64,000 nucleotides of DNA from DAHUXN01 sp963729815 (GTDB lineage Bacteria; Acidobacteriota; Terriglobia; Acidiferrales; UBA7541), in contig CAVSPU010000002.1 in the NCBI GenBank assembly GCA_963729815.1, positions 868,001-932,000 of the forward strand. Direction: 5' to 3'. Below are positions 54,685 to 63,156 of the stretch, piece by piece. Made by a program: the position numbers and the translations under genes. Under the pieces are notes generated by a model, which saw nothing but the letters and a program-made list of their open reading frames with translations, searched no databases and was not told where the DNA came from. Every line of letters starts with the position of its first letter. Position 1 is the stretch's first letter.

Positions 54685-55635
54685 CTATTTTCGAGGAGAC
54701 GATTCCGCAATCAGGCTGCGCAACACGAAGAGACAGTTCGCCGGCCGTTCCGAAAGCCGTCGCATGAAATAAGGGCACCACTGGCTGCCAAAGGGAATAT
54801 AAACGCGCAGCGGCTGTCCCGCCGCGTGGACTTGATCCTGCAAATCGCGCCGAATCCCGTAAAGCATTTCAAACTCGTACCTGTCAGCGGGATAACTCCG
54901 TTCTCGCACGGAATTCTGGACGTGCTCGACCATCGCGGGGTCATGCGTCGCGAAGATCGGAAAAAAACCGCCCGCGAGCAGCCGCTCAATCAGTTTATGG
55001 TAACTTGCGTCGACGTCCCGCTTGCTCTGGAACGCGATCTTCGCCGGCTCGCGATAGGCCCCTTTCACCAGCCGGATTTTCGGATGGAATCGCGCCAGCC
55101 GCTCCAGGTCTTTCTCCGTGCGAAACAGATACGCTTGAATCGCCATGCCCATGTTGTTGAAGCGGCCGCAGACCGATTCGAAAATCTCGATCGTCACATC
55201 GGTCAGCGCGGAGCCTTCCATGTCCATCTCGACAGTCAGCCCCAGTTCCTTCGCCGTCCGCGCGATTTCCACCGTCAGCGATTCGCACATCTCGCGGCTC
55301 TGCTCCAGCCCGAGTTGCGTCAGCTTGATCGAAATGTTGCCGTCAATGTGCCTCGCCGAAAGCTCGCGCAGCATCGTGATGTAGCTGTCGCACGCCGCGC
55401 GCGCCTCTTCCGAAGTCTTCACACTCTCGCCAAGCTGATTCAAGCTGATTCGCCGCCCCGTCCCGCAGATTTCCTCCGCGACGCCCAGCGCCTCGGCCAG
55501 CGTTTCGCCCGGCACAAATCGCCGCGCAAAGCCGCTCTTCATCCCGCGCCGCGCGATAGCCTGCGTCACGGCCGGCTTCTTTGACAGCCAGAAAATCAGT
55601 TCTCGTACCAGTTTGGCCTCCCCAAGGAACGGCAA
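54685..55635 (-). CDS. Proline dehydrogenase
   Basis: 316 residues, the stand-alone FAD PRODH barrel. Signatures: SIKLTQLGLEQS, EMDMEGSALTD, AIQAYLFRTEKDLERL, RLVKGAYREP, FATHDPAMVEH, EFEMLYGIRRDLQ and YIPFGSQWCPYFMRRLSERPAN at the end. It oxidises proline to P5C and passes electrons to quinone. No P5C dehydrogenase adjoins. The start is uncertain; TTG at 55635 is taken, only three bases after a TATATA-like box. Confidence 0.92.
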   Translation of the reverse strand: MPFLGEAKLVRELIFWLSKKPAVTQAIARRGMKSGFARRFVPGETLAEALGVAEEICGTGRRISLNQLGESVKTSEEARAACDSYITMLRELSARHIDGNISIKLTQLGLEQSREMCESLTVEIARTAKELGLTVEMDMEGSALTDVTIEIFESVCGRFNNMGMAIQAYLFRTEKDLERLARFHPKIRLVKGAYREPAKIAFQSKRDVDASYHKLIERLLAGGFFPIFATHDPAMVEHVQNSVRERSYPADRYEFEMLYGIRRDLQDQVHAAGQPLRVYIPFGSQWCPYFMRRLSERPANCLFVLRSLIAESSPRK

Positions 55636-55795
55636 CGTATATACGGCACTGGCCTTGCGCGGTCAACCAGCCAGACTCAGCGAACGCCTCGCTCTGCGCA
55701 AAAGGACAGGGTATTGCTGTCTTCGCGTAGTACCAATCGCCCGCCGCAACTTTATTCCTTCCGCGGGGTTAGAATGCCAAGAAAGGGAGAAAACC

Positions 55796-57736
55796 GTGCG
55801 AATTTCGCGAGGTTCGCGGCTCTTTCGTCTGCAAGGTTCTCATGAATCGCGCCAGTCAGCCCGGTGCAGCCTGCGCTCTCGCGTTGACGTAACGGCTTGC
55901 GCTTTAATCAGCGCGGCTTTCGTTCTTTGTCTGCTTGTTCTTGTACCGGGCGTTCGCGCCGGCCAAAATACATCAGATTCCGCTGTGAATGCAGCCGCGA
56001 AGCCCAATTACAATCTCCCGAAGTCCTTCAAAGGCAAACTGCCCATCACGGAGCTGACCGAAGACGAGGCCATTCTTCACGCGCTCGACCGCCTCGCCTA
56101 TGGTCCGCGTCCGGGCGACGTTGACCGAATCCGAAAAATCGGCCTCGAAAAATGGATCGACGAACAACTCAATTTCGATTCCATTGATGATTCGGATATG
56201 TCCGCGAAGCTCGATCAGTTCAAAACCCTCAAAATGCCGTCTGCGCAGTTGCTCGAGAAATATCCGCAGCCGAACCAGGCCGCCAAGCAGCAGGGAATCG
56301 ATCCGCAGCAGTACCGCCAGCAAATGCAGCAGGACGCGCAGGCCAAGCGACAGGAAATGCGCCAGCAGGGGATGGACCCGGCGACAATTCAGTTCGACAC
56401 CTTGCCGGGCCCGCAACGCATTCAGATCGAGCTCGATCTCGCCACCATCGACCGCGCGATTTATAGCAATCGCCAGCTTTACGAAGTCATGGCCAATTTC
56501 TGGTTCAATCATTTCAACGTCAACGCCGACAAGGGCGCGGACCGCTGGCTCATCACGGATTACGTCGAGCACACGATTCGCCCGCACGCGATGGGCAGAT
56601 TCGAAGACCTGCTCGTGGCCACCGCAAAAAGCCCCGCGATGCTTTTTTATCTCGATAACTGGCTCAGCGCCGATCCCATCGCGTTTCAGCAAATGCAAGC
56701 CGAATTGGCCATGCGTCGCAGCCGTTTCGAAGGCATGTTTGTCGGCATGACGCCTCCTGGCGAACGTCAATTTCCCCAGGGCGGTAATTCCGGCAATCAG
56801 GGACAGCTCCCGCCACGCCAGCAGGACCGCGGCCTCAACGAAAATTACGGCCGCGAAGTCATGGAGCTGCACACCGTGGGCGTCAACGGCGGCTATACGC
56901 AGGACGATGTGATCCAGATGGCCGATTGCCTCACGGGCTGGACCATCCGCGCGCCGCGTCGCGACCCGCAATTCTTTTTTGACGACCGCATACACGATCA
57001 GTCGCCAAAAGTCGTCATGGGTGCGAAGTTCAATTACGGCGGGATGAAAGACGGCCTCGAAGCGCTTCACATGCTCGCCACCAGCCCGCAAACCGCGCAT
57101 CACATTTCATTCCAGCTCGCACAGCATTTCGTTTCCGATAGTCCGCCCCAAGCACTCGTCGACCGCATGGCCAACACATTTCTTTCGAGCGGCGGCGACA
57201 TTCGCGCCGTGCTGAAGACGATGATTTATTCTCCCGAATTCTGGTCGCGCGGCGCCTTTCGCGCCAAGGTTAAGACGCCATTTGAAGTCGCGGTCAGTGC
57301 TGCTCGCGCCGTCGACGCGAAGACCACCGTTTCTCCGCAGTTCGCGCAATGGATCGGACGCATGGGCGAGCCGCTTTACCGCTGCGAGCCGCCGACTGGC
57401 TTTGCGGACACAGCAGACGTCTGGGTGAATGCCGGCGCACTGCTCAATCGCCTGAATTTCGCGCTCACGCTCGCAACAAATCATGTTCCCGGCGTCGACA
57501 CGGATCTCGCGTCGCTCTTTGGGCAAGATGCTGTCTCGGATCCGAATCTCGTTCTCACGCGCGCGGTAAACGATTTTCTCGATGGCCAGATTTCATCCGG
57601 CACGCGTGACACACTCAATAAAGAGCTTGCCGACCCGCAGATTTTGCAGGCCCGGCTCGACGATCCTATCAAGCATGTGAACGAAGGCCTGATTGCAGGC
57701 CTCGTGCTCGGCGCGCCTGAATTTCAGCGGCGTTAG
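55796..57736 (+). CDS. DUF1800-domain secreted protein
   Basis: 646 residues from GTG at 55796, set by the ribosome site AAGGGAG and the signal peptide (to about residue 60, VLVPGVRAGQ). The DUF1800 pattern starts with AILHALDRLAYGPRPGDVDRI and RKIGLEKWIDEQLNF, then ANFWFNHFNV, ENYGREVMELHTVGV, and ADCLTGWTI. A Gln/Met-rich insert lies near 165-195. DUF1800 proteins occur in many soil bacteria next to a DUF1501 protein, as here; their role is not established, though export and polysaccharide-related functions are guessed. Confidence 0.9.
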   Translation: MRISRGSRLFRLQGSHESRQSARCSLRSRVDVTACALISAAFVLCLLVLVPGVRAGQNTSDSAVNAAAKPNYNLPKSFKGKLPITELTEDEAILHALDRLAYGPRPGDVDRIRKIGLEKWIDEQLNFDSIDDSDMSAKLDQFKTLKMPSAQLLEKYPQPNQAAKQQGIDPQQYRQQMQQDAQAKRQEMRQQGMDPATIQFDTLPGPQRIQIELDLATIDRAIYSNRQLYEVMANFWFNHFNVNADKGADRWLITDYVEHTIRPHAMGRFEDLLVATAKSPAMLFYLDNWLSADPIAFQQMQAELAMRRSRFEGMFVGMTPPGERQFPQGGNSGNQGQLPPRQQDRGLNENYGREVMELHTVGVNGGYTQDDVIQMADCLTGWTIRAPRRDPQFFFDDRIHDQSPKVVMGAKFNYGGMKDGLEALHMLATSPQTAHHISFQLAQHFVSDSPPQALVDRMANTFLSSGGDIRAVLKTMIYSPEFWSRGAFRAKVKTPFEVAVSAARAVDAKTTVSPQFAQWIGRMGEPLYRCEPPTGFADTADVWVNAGALLNRLNFALTLATNHVPGVDTDLASLFGQDAVSDPNLVLTRAVNDFLDGQISSGTRDTLNKELADPQILQARLDDPIKHVNEGLIAGLVLGAPEFQRR

Positions 57737-57769
57737 CGCGTCTGACTTCGGCGTAGGAGGTTGAACATC

Positions 57770-59017
57770 ATGAAAATCTCGCGGCGAGTATTTCTAAAAA
57801 GCGGCGGCGTAGCCATGATCGGCATGACGGCCATGCCCGCATTCTTGCAGCGCGCTATTGCCGATACACCCGCGCCCAACAAAAAGAAACTCGTGGTCCT
57901 TTTCCAACGCGGCGCGATGGACGGGCTGAACGTCGTCGTGCCCTTTGCCGAGCCAAATTATTACCGCCTGCGTCCAACCATCGCCATTCCGCAGCCGAAG
58001 AGTGGCGCGCAAGATGCTGCCATCGACCTCGACGGTTTCTTCGGCTTCCATCCCAGCCTCCAGCCGCTTCAGCCCCTGTTTCAGGCCGGGCAGCTTGCCG
58101 TTGTGCAGGCCGTCGGCTCGCCAGACCCGTCGCGCTCTCACTTCGACGCGCAGGACTTCATGGAATCCGGCACACCCGGCTTGCGCAGCACCGACGATGG
58201 CTGGCTGAATCGCGGCCTGCAAGGCCTGCCGGAACCCAAGTCCTCCGCGTTTCGCGCCGTAGCTTTCGGGCCATATTTGCCGCTCACCCTGCGTGGCAGC
58301 GCCTCGGCCATTGCCATTCCCGATCTCAAACAATTCCGTCTCTTCGGCAATCCGCAAGTCACCGAAGGCGGCTTCGAGTCGATGTACGCAAGCGCGGTCG
58401 ATCAGACGCTTCACGGAGTTGGCCAGGAGACCTTCGAAGCCGTCGACTCGCTCAAGAAACTCGATCCAGATAATTATCAGCCGGAGAATGGTGCCGAATA
58501 TCCCAAGAGCCGCTACGGCAAGAGCCTCCAGGAAATCGCCGAGCTCATCAAGGCCGACATCGGCATGGAAGTCGCGTTCCTCGACAGCGGCGGCTGGGAC
58601 AATCATGTCAACGAAGGCGGCGTGCAGGGTCAGCTTTCGAATTTGCTGCGCGACCTCGCGCAGGGAATCGCCGCATTTCACCAGGATATGGGCGATCGCA
58701 TGGACGACGTCGTTTTCGTCAGCATGTCCGAATTCGGCCGCACTGCCCACGAGAACGGCAACCGCGGCACCGATCACGGCCACGCGAACGCCATGTTCGT
58801 GATGGGTGGCCAGGTGAAGGGCGGGAAAGTCTACACGCAGTGGCCCGGAATGGACGACGGTCAGCTATATCAGGATCGCGATCTCGCCGTGACCACGGAT
58901 TTCCGCAGCGTCCTCGGCGAAATTATTTCCAGGCATCTCGGGAATCGCGACCTCGGTCCCGTATTTCCCGGCTTCGACAACGACCCACGCAAATTCCTGA
59001 ATATATTGAAGTCTTAG
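57770..59017 (+). CDS. DUF1501-domain protein with twin-arginine signal
   Basis: 415 residues. The N-terminus has a textbook Tat motif, SRRVFLKSG, then a hydrophobic stretch and an Ala-x-Ala-like end. The body shows LVVLFQRGAMDGLNVVVPF, RSHFDAQDFMESG, FLDSGGWDNH and SMSEFGRTAHENG with DHGHANAMFVMGG, the metal-binding pattern of the DUF1501/sulfatase-like phosphatase fold. The Tat signal implies folding, perhaps with metal, before export through the TatBC encoded at 24.1 kb. ATG at 57770 follows AGGAGG at 9 bases. Paired with DUF1800. Confidence 0.92.
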   Translation: MKISRRVFLKSGGVAMIGMTAMPAFLQRAIADTPAPNKKKLVVLFQRGAMDGLNVVVPFAEPNYYRLRPTIAIPQPKSGAQDAAIDLDGFFGFHPSLQPLQPLFQAGQLAVVQAVGSPDPSRSHFDAQDFMESGTPGLRSTDDGWLNRGLQGLPEPKSSAFRAVAFGPYLPLTLRGSASAIAIPDLKQFRLFGNPQVTEGGFESMYASAVDQTLHGVGQETFEAVDSLKKLDPDNYQPENGAEYPKSRYGKSLQEIAELIKADIGMEVAFLDSGGWDNHVNEGGVQGQLSNLLRDLAQGIAAFHQDMGDRMDDVVFVSMSEFGRTAHENGNRGTDHGHANAMFVMGGQVKGGKVYTQWPGMDDGQLYQDRDLAVTTDFRSVLGEIISRHLGNRDLGPVFPGFDNDPRKFLNILKS

Positions 59018-59058
59018 TTCGGGAACCGCGGGCGGTCGAAAGAATTCCTCCCGCAAAC

Positions 59059-59090
59059 AAAAAGCGGGGCATGGCCTTCGCCAGCCCCGC
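59059..59090 (-). terminator. Terminator of hppA
   Basis: On the minus strand GCGGGGC and GCCCCGC (59064-59090) form a 7-pair stem with inner pairs, followed by TTTTT. The hairpin is symmetric and may slow the DUF1501 transcript too, but only the minus side has a T run. Confidence 0.8.
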
Positions 59091-59127
59091 ATCTCGGCAG
59101 TAACTTAATTTCAGACGCCGTACGTTC

Positions 59128-61602
59128 TTATCTCGCCGCCTCCGCCGGCTTCCCGGAACGAATCCGCATCCCGTAGAACGACCGGTACACGAAGAAGAAC
59201 GAAATCGCGAAGAAGATCGCCGAAAGAATATGCGTCAGTCCGGTTCCGTTCATTTGGTCGGCTAACTGCACGGCCAACTCCACCGCCAGCAGTCCAAATA
59301 ACGTTGTGAATTTGATCACCGGGTTCAGCGCCACCGAGGAAGTATCCTTGAACGGATCTCCCACCGTGTCTCCGACGATCGTCGCATCGTGCAGCGGCGT
59401 ACCTTTCAACTTCAGCTCCACTTCCACGATTTTCTTCGCGTTGTCCCATGCGCCGCCGGCGTTGGCCATGAAAATGGCCTGATAGAGGCCGAACATCGCG
59501 ATCGAAATCAGGTAGCCCACAAAAAAGAAAGGTTCGAGGAACGCGAACGATAGCGCCGCGAAAAACACGGCGATGAAGATATTCAGCATGCCTTTCTGCG
59601 CGTACTGCGTGCAAATCTCCACCACTTTCTTGCTATCTGCCACGGACGCCGCTTCCGCGTTTTCCAGTTTGATATTCGCCTTGATGAATTCAACCGCGCG
59701 GTAAGCGCCCGTCGTCACTGCCTGCGTCGACGCGCCGGTGAACCAGTAAATCATCGCTCCGCCCGTGATCAGGCCGAGCAAAAATGGCGCGTGCAGCAGA
59801 GAAAGCTTGTCCACATTCACCGTGAGGTGTTGAGTGAGGTCCAAGATGATCGAAAAAACCATCGTCGTTGCGCCCACCACCGCGGTGCCGATCAGCACCG
59901 GCTTGGCCGTTGCTTTGAACGTGTTCCCCGCTCCATCGTTCGCTTCCAATAGATCTTTCGCGCGCTCGAAATTCGTTTCCATGTGGTACGTGTTTTGCAG
60001 TTCTTGTTTGATATTCGGGATATGCTCGATCAGTGAAAGCTCATAGATCGATTGCGCGTTGTCCGTCACTGGCCCATACGAATCCACGGCGATTGTCACC
60101 GGGCCCATTCCCAAAAACCCGAACGCGACGAGTCCAAACGCGAACACCGGCTCCGCCACCATCAAGTTGTGCAGTCCCAGCGTGCTGATCAGGTAGCCGA
60201 TGGCCATCAAAATCACCATCGTCAAGCCCAGATAGTAAGCCGAGAAGTTCCCCGCCACGAATCCCGACAGAATCCCCAGCGATGCCCCGCCTTCTTGCGC
60301 CGAACTCACCACTTCCTTCACATGCCGCGATTCCGTCGACGTGAACACCTTGACCAGTTCCGGAATAATCGCTCCAGCGAGCGTGCCGCATGAAATGATG
60401 ATCGACAGCTTCCACCATTGCGAAGCGTCTCCGCCTATGTCCGGGATAATGAAATACGAAATGATGAACGTCAGCACAATGGATACGATGGACGTGATCC
60501 ATACCAGCGACGTCAGCGGCGATTCGAAGTTCATCTCCACCGCATTGCCGAAGCGCGCTTTCGCGATTCCGTCGTTGACGAAGTACGCCACCGCGCTCGC
60601 TACCAGCATCGCCACGCGAACCACGAAGATCCATACCAGCAATTGCACTTGGACCGCCGGATTGCTCACGCCGAGCAAAATGAACGCGATCAGCGCCACG
60701 CCCGTCACGCCGTAAGTCTCGAATCCATCCGCGCTCGGCCCCACCGAGTCGCCCGCGTTGTCGCCCGTGCAGTCCGCAATCACGCCCGGGTTGCGCGCGT
60801 CGTCTTCCTTGATTTTGAAGACAATCTTCATCAGGTCCGCGCCGATGTCAGCTATCTTTGTGAAGATGCCGCCAGCGATTCGCAGCGCCGCCGCGCCCAG
60901 CGACTCGCCGATGGCGAACCCGATGAAGCACGGCCCGGAGTAGCTCCCCGGCACGAACAGCAAAATAATCAGCATCATCAGCAGCTCGACGCTGACCAGC
61001 ATCATCCCGATGCTCATCCCCGCGCTCAGCGGAATCCGGTAAAGCGGAAAAGGCTTGCCCGGCAGCGCCGCGAACGCCGTCCGCGAATTCGCGAATGTGT
61101 TGACGCGAATCCCAAACCACGCCACGCCGTAGCTCCCGCAAATTCCCAGCACGCTGAAGGCGAGAATGATGATCACGCTCGTCGCCGACATGTGCCGCAG
61201 CACGCCGAAGTACAAAATGATGATCACCGCGATGAACGATTCCAGCAGCAGCAGAAATTTCCCCTGTGTAATCAGGTAGGTTTTGCATGTCTCGTAAATC
61301 AGTTCGGACATGTCCCGCATCGACTTGTGTACCGGCAGGTTCTTCAGCCGCGAATACATCATCATTCCGAAAAGCAGGCCGAAAATGCAGAACAGAATTC
61401 CCCACATCAGCAGCGTGTGCCCGTTGACGCCCAGGAATTGCACCTGCGACAAATCCGGCACTTTCAAACTTGCTTCGCCGGCGGCTTCCGATGCCGGCTG
61501 CGCGTACGCCGTGGCGGCGCTGAGCAACGCCACGGCGCCAGCCATGCTTATTCTTGTGATTCGGCTTCGTAGCGGCAAAATGCCTGCGAGCCAGGTGCGC
61601 AT
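59128..61602 (-). CDS. hppA: Membrane-bound pyrophosphatase, ion-pumping
   Basis: 824 residues from ATG at 61602 (ribosome site GGGAGG 9 bases before), about 16 membrane helices plus an N-terminal signal. Pyrophosphate-site motifs: DDARNPGVIAD, CTGDNAGDSVGPSAD (variant of the usual NVGDNVGDVAGMGAD) and VGDTVGDPFKDTS. The segment GNTFKATAK has Lys where K+-dependent enzymes have Ala, so the pump is predicted K+-independent. Such enzymes couple PPi hydrolysis to proton or sodium export. The diverged first motif places it outside the classical H+- and Na+-PPase branches. The ion cannot be fixed from sequence. Confidence 0.93.
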   Translation of the reverse strand: MRTWLAGILPLRSRITRISMAGAVALLSAATAYAQPASEAAGEASLKVPDLSQVQFLGVNGHTLLMWGILFCIFGLLFGMMMYSRLKNLPVHKSMRDMSELIYETCKTYLITQGKFLLLLESFIAVIIILYFGVLRHMSATSVIIILAFSVLGICGSYGVAWFGIRVNTFANSRTAFAALPGKPFPLYRIPLSAGMSIGMMLVSVELLMMLIILLFVPGSYSGPCFIGFAIGESLGAAALRIAGGIFTKIADIGADLMKIVFKIKEDDARNPGVIADCTGDNAGDSVGPSADGFETYGVTGVALIAFILLGVSNPAVQVQLLVWIFVVRVAMLVASAVAYFVNDGIAKARFGNAVEMNFESPLTSLVWITSIVSIVLTFIISYFIIPDIGGDASQWWKLSIIISCGTLAGAIIPELVKVFTSTESRHVKEVVSSAQEGGASLGILSGFVAGNFSAYYLGLTMVILMAIGYLISTLGLHNLMVAEPVFAFGLVAFGFLGMGPVTIAVDSYGPVTDNAQSIYELSLIEHIPNIKQELQNTYHMETNFERAKDLLEANDGAGNTFKATAKPVLIGTAVVGATTMVFSIILDLTQHLTVNVDKLSLLHAPFLLGLITGGAMIYWFTGASTQAVTTGAYRAVEFIKANIKLENAEAASVADSKKVVEICTQYAQKGMLNIFIAVFFAALSFAFLEPFFFVGYLISIAMFGLYQAIFMANAGGAWDNAKKIVEVELKLKGTPLHDATIVGDTVGDPFKDTSSVALNPVIKFTTLFGLLAVELAVQLADQMNGTGLTHILSAIFFAISFFFVYRSFYGMRIRSGKPAEAAR

Positions 61603-61781
61603 CTGTAATCCTCCCTGTTCACTCTTGTAATTGCGGATCATCCGGTCACACCTGTCATTTTATCGGCCCACTCTTCCACCGACATTCTTCCTCCGGACGA
61701 GTACGACTCCTTTCGGGGAGCCCACGGGGCGAATGCAGACAGGTATCGAATCAAGTGTTTTTAGCAGGATTCCCGCCGTTC

Positions 61782-61798
61782 GTCAACCCGGGGTTGAC
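61782..61798. repeat. Perfect 17-base palindrome between hppA and the DUF2911 gene
   Basis: GTCAACCC-G-GGGTTGAC is a perfect 8-base inverted repeat about one centre base, 180 bases upstream of hppA. Outer arms CCCGCCG (61772-61778) and CGGCGGG (downstream) extend the symmetry with gaps. No T run follows on either strand, so it looks like an operator or structured RNA rather than a terminator. Confidence 0.5.
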
Positions 61799-61840
61799 TC
61801 CCTGCCGCGGCGGGGGCAGAGCAATAAAATGGTGGCGCGG

Positions 61841-62386
61841 CTACTTCTTTTCCGTGACCACAATCGTCGCCCGCGTTGTCTCCCAATCCATATTCAGCGT
61901 GCAAGTATTTCCGCCCGGCTGAAACCCGATCGTAAAGTCCTCCACCGGCGCATCCAGCTTCGACACTCCCATTGGCTGACGCGTGAAATCGTACTGTTCT
62001 CCCGGGTAGGGAATTCCCCACATGCCAGTCTTCTTGCTGATGATCAGTGTCCATTTATCCGGGTTCGGGATGGTGTCCAGCGTGTAGCTTCCCGCGGGCA
62101 CATCTTTGTCGCCTACTGTCACGCCCGACGTAATGACAAACGTCGTCGCCTCATTTGCGCCCGCGCGCCACACTTTATCCCATGGTACGAGCCCGCCATA
62201 GATCTTCCGCCCCTTCATCCGCGGGCTCGAATAATCGACCGTAATCGTGTTGCCGTCCGTGAACGTGCACACGGCGTGCGCGGGCGGGCTTGGCCGCTTG
62301 CTCTTATCCTGCTGAGCATAGCCATTCATGGCGAAAGCTGCGAGCCCCACAACTAGGGCTCCAAACATTGCAATTCGGGTTTTCAT
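61841..62386 (-). CDS. DUF2911-domain secreted protein
   Basis: 181 residues with a signal peptide (ending MNGYAQ). DUF2911 features: DYSSPRMKGRKIYGGLVPWDKVWRAGANEATTF, split here as the DYSSPRMKGR motif then VPWDKVWRAGANEAT, VPAGSYTLDTIP and W-IPY. Family members are small periplasmic beta-sandwich proteins of unknown role, common in Bacteroidota and Acidobacteriota. A strong ribosome site GAGGAG precedes the ATG at 62386. Confidence 0.88.
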   Translation of the reverse strand: MKTRIAMFGALVVGLAAFAMNGYAQQDKSKRPSPPAHAVCTFTDGNTITVDYSSPRMKGRKIYGGLVPWDKVWRAGANEATTFVITSGVTVGDKDVPAGSYTLDTIPNPDKWTLIISKKTGMWGIPYPGEQYDFTRQPMGVSKLDAPVEDFTIGFQPGGNTCTLNMDWETTRATIVVTEKK

Positions 62387-62496
62387 CCTTATTCTCCTCA
62401 GTGAAGATTTGCGTTGCAAGTATAACCCAGCTCGCCGCACCCGCGTCATTTCCGGCAATCCGCGCTCACCCTCCGCAGGTCTTCCTTCAACTCTGT

Positions 62497-62502
62497 TACA
62501 AT
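62497..62502 (+). promoter_or_regulatory. Candidate -10 box of the VTT-domain gene
   Basis: TACAAT lies 30 bases before the ATG at 62533; the -35 region is poor. Support is weak. Confidence 0.28.
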
Positions 62503-62532
62503 GCGCGTTTTGCCTGCGGCGCCGAACGCAAA

Positions 62533-63150
62533 ATGAATATCATCTCCTCGACAGCTCCGAAAGTTCCCGGCTGGCTCGCGCACATCGTCGGACTGCTTGG
62601 CGGCGCGGGCCTTTTCGTTGTCGCTTTTCTGGACTCCTCCGTCCTCTCTTTTCCCTTCGTCACCGATCTGCTTTTTATGGAATTCGTCATCCATCGCCCC
62701 GCGCGCATTCTCTATTACATCGTTGCGGCAACGGTTGGTTCGCTCGCCGGATGCATTTGGCTTTACCTTCTGGCCAAGAAAGGCGGCGAAGCCTACCGCC
62801 GCAGGCGCGGTGCCAGGCCGGAGGGCCGGATTCGTACCTGGGTCATCCGTCATTCATTCTTGAGCGTATTTGTTCCCTCGATTTTGCCTCCGCCTGCGCC
62901 GTTCAAGGCTTTCATTGTCGCCGAAGGCGTAATCCAGGTGCCGCTGCGCACTTTTGTCCTCGGACTCCTCGCCGGCCGCGGTTTGCGCTACACCATCGAG
63001 GGTCTGTTTGCCTTCGAATACGGGCGGGCGGTGGAGACATTTATGTTGCAGCACAAGGTCGTCACGATTGCCGTTCCGTTGGTATCGATAACTCTGATTT
63101 ATTTCGTCACGCGCTGGTTGATCAAGCCTTCCGGTCGTCCGGAATCCTAG
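62533..63150 (+). CDS. VTT/DedA-like membrane protein
   Basis: 205 residues with four or five hydrophobic segments. The region FVVAFLDSSVLSFPFVTDLLFMEFVI followed by GSLAGCIWLYLLAKKGG and SVFVPSILPPPAPFKAFIVAEGV matches the SNARE-associated/VTT fold, including the re-entrant loop with Pro-Pro-Pro where DedA proteins have a Gly-Ala-Pro-rich loop; helix and Arg (LLAGRGLRY) follow. DedA proteins are lipid scramblases or flippases. It lacks the acidic and basic residues typical of bacterial DedA, so it belongs to a side branch. Convergent with the next gene. Confidence 0.72.
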   Translation: MNIISSTAPKVPGWLAHIVGLLGGAGLFVVAFLDSSVLSFPFVTDLLFMEFVIHRPARILYYIVAATVGSLAGCIWLYLLAKKGGEAYRRRRGARPEGRIRTWVIRHSFLSVFVPSILPPPAPFKAFIVAEGVIQVPLRTFVLGLLAGRGLRYTIEGLFAFEYGRAVETFMLQHKVVTIAVPLVSITLIYFVTRWLIKPSGRPES

Positions 63151-63156
63151 GCTTTC

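Noticed and set aside
55973..57103. Long open frame antisense to the DUF1800 gene
   Set aside because: It is a mirror of strong codon bias in the real gene and has no domain or ribosome site.
57794..58783. Long open frame antisense to the DUF1501 gene
   Set aside because: Same reason; the sense strand carries an unmistakable Tat-signal protein.
60418..61572. Long open frame (384 codons) antisense to hppA
   Set aside because: Its composition is dominated by His, Arg and Gln, as expected from the complement of a GC-rich membrane protein gene; no start signal or family match.
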